This document shows, in pieces, positions 60,125 through 64,000 of a DNA stretch of 64,000 bases (its first letter is position 1; each line of letters opens with the position of its first letter). Position numbers and translations under genes: made by a program. The stretch is taken from assembly GCF_007673775.1 (NCBI RefSeq), contig NZ_VEAF01000003.1, positions 310,001 to 374,000 on the forward strand, written 5' to 3'. This DNA comes from Curtobacterium sp. 9128 (lineage in GTDB: Bacteria; Actinomycetota; Actinomycetes; Actinomycetales; Microbacteriaceae). The notes below the pieces were generated by a model that searched no databases, was not told where the DNA came from, and saw only the letters and a list, made by a program, of their open reading frames with translations.

Positions 60125-60589
60125 GTGGAGTACGTGATCCGTCAGTTCGTGCCGGACGACACCGAGGCCGTGGTGTCGCTGTGGGAGTCGTGCGGACTGG
60201 TCAGACCCTGGAACGACCCGCGGAAGGACATCGCGCGCAAGCTGACCGTCCAGCCCGAACTGTTCCTCGTCGCGATCGAACCCGACGACAGCGCCCACCC
60301 CGACAGCGCCGAGCGGGGCGGCGGCACCCTGGTCGGAGCCGGCATGGCGGGCTTCGACGGTCATCGCGGCTGGGTGAACTACCTCGCGGTCCGGCCGGAC
60401 CTGCAGGGATCGGGGCTCGGCCGGACGTTCATGGGGGAGTTCGAGCGGCGCCTCACGGCGATGGGCTGCCCGAAGCTCAACCTGCAGGTGCGCGCCGGCA
60501 ACGAGCAGGTGATCGGGTTCTACGCGGCGCTCGGGTACGCCGACGACCAGACGGTGTCGATGGGGAAGCGGCTCATCCCCGACGCCTGA
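60125..60589 (+). CDS. GNAT acetyltransferase, YpeA-like
   Basis: A 154-residue GNAT protein: IRQFVPDDTEAVVSLWESCGLVRPWNDP is the YpeA-type N-terminus, and VNYLAVRPDLQGSGLGRTFMGEFER is the acetyl-CoA motif A, with NEQVIGFYAALGY as motif B. Substrate unknown. TACTGT (60113-60118) ends exactly 6 nt before the GTG, so it is probably leaderless. Divergent from the sortase gene. Confidence 0.9.
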   Translation: MEYVIRQFVPDDTEAVVSLWESCGLVRPWNDPRKDIARKLTVQPELFLVAIEPDDSAHPDSAERGGGTLVGAGMAGFDGHRGWVNYLAVRPDLQGSGLGRTFMGEFERRLTAMGCPKLNLQVRAGNEQVIGFYAALGYADDQTVSMGKRLIPDA

Positions 60590-60616
60590 CCGGAGAGCCA
60601 CCGGAGCGCACCGGGT

Positions 60617-61639
60617 TCACGCCAGCGCCAGCGCCACGGACGCCCCGAGCGCCAGCACGATGCCGAGGCCCTGCAGCACGGTGAGCCGTTCGCGGAGCAC
60701 CACCCCGGCGAGCACCACCGTGCCGATCGGGTAGAGCGCGTTGAGCACGCTGATCACCGGCAGCGTCGTCGGGTCGGCGCTCGAGTGCAGCCCGGCCTGG
60801 ATGAACACGTTCGCCATCGCGTCGAACACCCCGCACCCCACGACCACCAACGCGAGTCGACGGACCGAGCCGCCCACGGCAGTGGACCCGACCACCCCGT
60901 CGGCGGCGGGCGGCGACGGGACCGCAGCCGAACCTCCCGGCCGCGCCGGACCGGAACCGGCCCGCGCCGGACCGGAACCGGCCCGCGGCGGACCAGAACC
61001 GGCCCGCGCCGGACCGGAACCGGCCCGCGCCCGCGCCGCGACCACCGCACCGACCACCGCCGCGGCACCCAGCAGCACGGACTGCAGCACCCGCGCCACC
61101 AGCAGCGGCGCCACCCCGGAGTCAGCCGGTGTCTCGTTGAACGCCAGCACGATCCCACCGAACCCGCACCCGGCGATCGCGGCCGCACCGACTCCGCGGG
61201 CCGTGAGCCGGGCACCGCCCTCGTCCCGCACCGATGCGACGAGCACGACAGCGACCACCGCGACGACGAGCGCGCCGACCGCCACCGGCGACAGCACGGT
61301 GCCGCGCAGCAGGGCCACGAGCACCGGGACCACGGCTGCGAACACCGCCGTCACCGGCGAGAGCACGCTCATCGGACCGATCGCCAGCGCCGCGTAGAGC
61401 AGGAGCACCGCGACACCGCCGGTGACCCCGCCGACCGCGCCCCAGACCGTCGCCTGCCACGAGAACCGGCCGCCGACGACGGCCAGGCCGACCAGGAGCG
61501 GCGCGATCCCGACTGCCGCGGCGACGGCGGCCACCGTCACGGGTCGGACACGGCGGGAGGCGAGTCCGCCGAGGAAGTCCGCGAACCCGTACACGAGCGC
61601 ACCGCTGAGGCCGAGCAGCACGGTGAGCACGGGTCCCAT
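60617..61639 (-). CDS. DMT superfamily (EamA) transporter with a repeat-expanded loop
   Basis: A 340-residue, 10-helix EamA protein built of two homologous halves (ALVYGFADFLGGLASRRV and, in the second half, VFDAMANVFIQAGLHSSADPTTLPVISVLNALYPIGTVVLAGVVLRERLT). A metabolite exporter by family. Between helices five and six an extra loop of about 50 residues contains four AGSGPAR-type heptapeptides encoded by 21-bp repeats. ATG 61639 is divergent from the CPBP gene by 27 bp. Confidence 0.87.
   Translation of the reverse strand: MGPVLTVLLGLSGALVYGFADFLGGLASRRVRPVTVAAVAAAVGIAPLLVGLAVVGGRFSWQATVWGAVGGVTGGVAVLLLYAALAIGPMSVLSPVTAVFAAVVPVLVALLRGTVLSPVAVGALVVAVVAVVLVASVRDEGGARLTARGVGAAAIAGCGFGGIVLAFNETPADSGVAPLLVARVLQSVLLGAAAVVGAVVAARARAGSGPARAGSGPPRAGSGPARAGSGPARPGGSAAVPSPPAADGVVGSTAVGGSVRRLALVVVGCGVFDAMANVFIQAGLHSSADPTTLPVISVLNALYPIGTVVLAGVVLRERLTVLQGLGIVLALGASVALALA
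60942..61025. repeat. 21-bp coding tandem repeat, four units, in the DMT gene
   Basis: Units of CGCGCCGGACCGGAACCGGC plus one base start at 60942, 60963, 60984 and 61005; the third differs at three positions. They encode the loop heptapeptides at about residues 205-233 of the transporter, so copy-number change would be in frame. Confidence 0.92.
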
Positions 61640-61666
61640 CCTGCCGTGCCCGGTACCCTGCGACAC

Positions 61667-62797
61667 GTGAGTGTTCCCTACCACCGCATGTTCCGTGTCG
61701 ACGGTCGCTGGCGATGGTGGCGCCCGCTGGCGGCGATCGGGGTGTTCCTCGGGTTCTACCTGGCGTCGCAGGTCCTCATCGCGGTCGCCTGGTTCGTCCC
61801 CATCGGCGTGCAGAGCGGCCCGGAGGGGCTCCAGCGGTTCCAGGAGAGCCTGACGTCGGGCGCCCTCGACCCGACGGACCCGGTGGTCCTGTCGATGACG
61901 ATCGTCTCGCTGGTGGTGCTGCTGCCGTCGATCATGGCGGCGGTGCGGATCGTGAAGCTCGGCCCGTTCGGCCAGCTGTCGAGCGTCCGGACGCGGATCC
62001 GGTGGGGGTGGATGGCACGGTGCCTGCTGCCGCTCCTGGTGCTCGCGGTGATCATGGTCGGCCTGCAGTCGTGGGGGACCTTCACGGTCGACGGCTCGGG
62101 CGTGCACTGGGACACCGCGGTGCTCGGCCAGTCGACGGTGACCCTCGGCACGCTCACGCTGACCATCGTCATGGTGGTGCTGCTCGTGCCGTTCCAGGCC
62201 GCCGCCGAGGAGTACGTCTTCCGCGGCTTCCTCATGCAGACGATCGGCGCGTGGATCCCGTGGCGTCGCGTCGGTGCGGTGGTCGCCGTGCTCGTCTCGA
62301 CCGCGGTCTTCGCGATCGGACACGTCCCGAACGGGTACAACGTCTGGGGCATCCTCGACGTCGGGTCGTTCGGACTCATCGCCGCCGTCATCGTGCTGCG
62401 CACCGGCGGCCTCGAGGCGACGATCCTCCAGCACGCGCTCAACAACGTCACGATCTTCGTGCTGCAGGCGCCCGGGTGGTCGAAGGTCGACATCGAGGCG
62501 TCCGACGGGACGTGGCAGGGCTGGCTCGTGACGCTCGGCACCTCGCTGCTGTACTGGGGGCTCGTCGAGCTGGTGGCGTGGCGGTCCGGCCTCGACCGCC
62601 GGTTCCCCGGCGAGGAGACCCCGCGGTTCCGCGGTGTGGCGCCGGCCTGGGCGGGCGGGTCCCGCTGGGTCCGGCCTGGAGGCTCGGGATGGTCCGGCGC
62701 ACCGGCCCGCTCCGAGGGGGTGGCCGGTCCGGTCGCCGCACATGTCGGCGCGTCGGGGCCTGTGGAGGACGCTGCGGGTGTCGCCGGTCGCCCGTAG
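61667..62797 (+). CDS. CPBP family intramembrane metalloprotease
   Basis: A 376-residue, about eight-helix protease of the Rce1/CAAX type. Catalytic residues are Glu181-Glu182 and Arg186 (AAEEYVFRGFLMQ), His219 (FAIGHVPNG) and His256-Asn260 (LQHALNNVT). The C-terminal 60 residues are Gly/Trp/Pro-rich and probably cytoplasmic. TACCCT ends 7 nt before the GTG. The stop codon TAG is the first half of the recQ -10 hexamer TAGGCT. Confidence 0.92.
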   Translation: MSVPYHRMFRVDGRWRWWRPLAAIGVFLGFYLASQVLIAVAWFVPIGVQSGPEGLQRFQESLTSGALDPTDPVVLSMTIVSLVVLLPSIMAAVRIVKLGPFGQLSSVRTRIRWGWMARCLLPLLVLAVIMVGLQSWGTFTVDGSGVHWDTAVLGQSTVTLGTLTLTIVMVVLLVPFQAAAEEYVFRGFLMQTIGAWIPWRRVGAVVAVLVSTAVFAIGHVPNGYNVWGILDVGSFGLIAAVIVLRTGGLEATILQHALNNVTIFVLQAPGWSKVDIEASDGTWQGWLVTLGTSLLYWGLVELVAWRSGLDRRFPGEETPRFRGVAPAWAGGSRWVRPGGSGWSGAPARSEGVAGPVAAHVGASGPVEDAAGVAGRP

Positions 62798-62806
62798 GCT
62801 TCCGGC

Positions 62807-64000
<1,194 letters not shown>

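Overview
The window comes from a high-GC Gram-positive actinobacterium, most likely Microbacteriaceae and plausibly Curtobacterium. This is inference from several observations: strongly GC-biased third codon positions, a three-protein FGAM synthase (purS-purQ-purL), a DUF3073 gene beside purM, a DtxR/IdeR iron box, a class E sortase with an LAxTG-type substrate, a mycothiol-type DinB protein, and many promoters whose -10 hexamer sits 6-7 nt before the start codon. It reads as ordinary chromosome. I see no prophage, insertion sequence, integrase, CRISPR array, rRNA or tRNA.

Layout. 1-6 kb: end of a sortable Ig-repeat surface protein, then stress and repair genes (AhpC-like, SRAP, Ohr, YchJ), aroE and an iron-siderophore binding lipoprotein. 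6.5-9.6 kb: DUF1304, chorismate mutase, a lactonase and a hydroxyacid dehydrogenase that follows purL. 9.6-13 kb: purS-purQ-purL. 13-15.4 kb: PadR regulator and DHA2 exporter. 15.9-20.5 kb: CtaG-like protein, acyltransferase, and a fur-katA operon. 20.6-25.4 kb: GNAT, VOC dioxygenase-like protein, SDR, membrane protein, lipoprotein and GAF-SpoIIE phosphatase. 25.4-34.8 kb: purC-purD, sterol carrier protein, a large LuxR ATPase regulator, a membrane protein, purF / purM and DUF3073. 34.9-44.8 kb: flavoprotein, DoxX, DUF3072, a KimA-like transporter, PadR-DUF4097, YczE and its divergent MocR regulator. 44.9-53.6 kb: RND exporter, alpha/beta hydrolase, PPK2, a repeat-rich DEAD-box helicase and DinB. 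53.6-64 kb: MarR, sbcD-sbcC, class E sortase with its small partner, GNAT, DMT transporter, CPBP protease and the start of recQ.

How the genes work together. Seven genes of de novo purine synthesis (purS, Q, L, C, D, F, M) lie in three nearby blocks. Peroxide defence is spread over the AhpC-like protein, Ohr and Fur-catalase. DNA maintenance is represented by SRAP, SbcCD and RecQ. The class E sortase near the right end probably anchors proteins like the LAFTG protein at the left end.

The most unusual material lies between convergent genes. Nearly every convergent junction longer than about 40 bp holds long inverted repeats without a T tract, or short tandem repeats. Three copies of a 129-bp mirror-symmetric element, with palindrome centres at offsets 28 and 101 and a central one at 65, occupy two of these junctions (15.4-15.9 kb and 34.3-34.5 kb). 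A second family built on GCACGGTGCGG occupies two others (6.1-6.5 kb and 58.5-59.0 kb). I recognise neither family.
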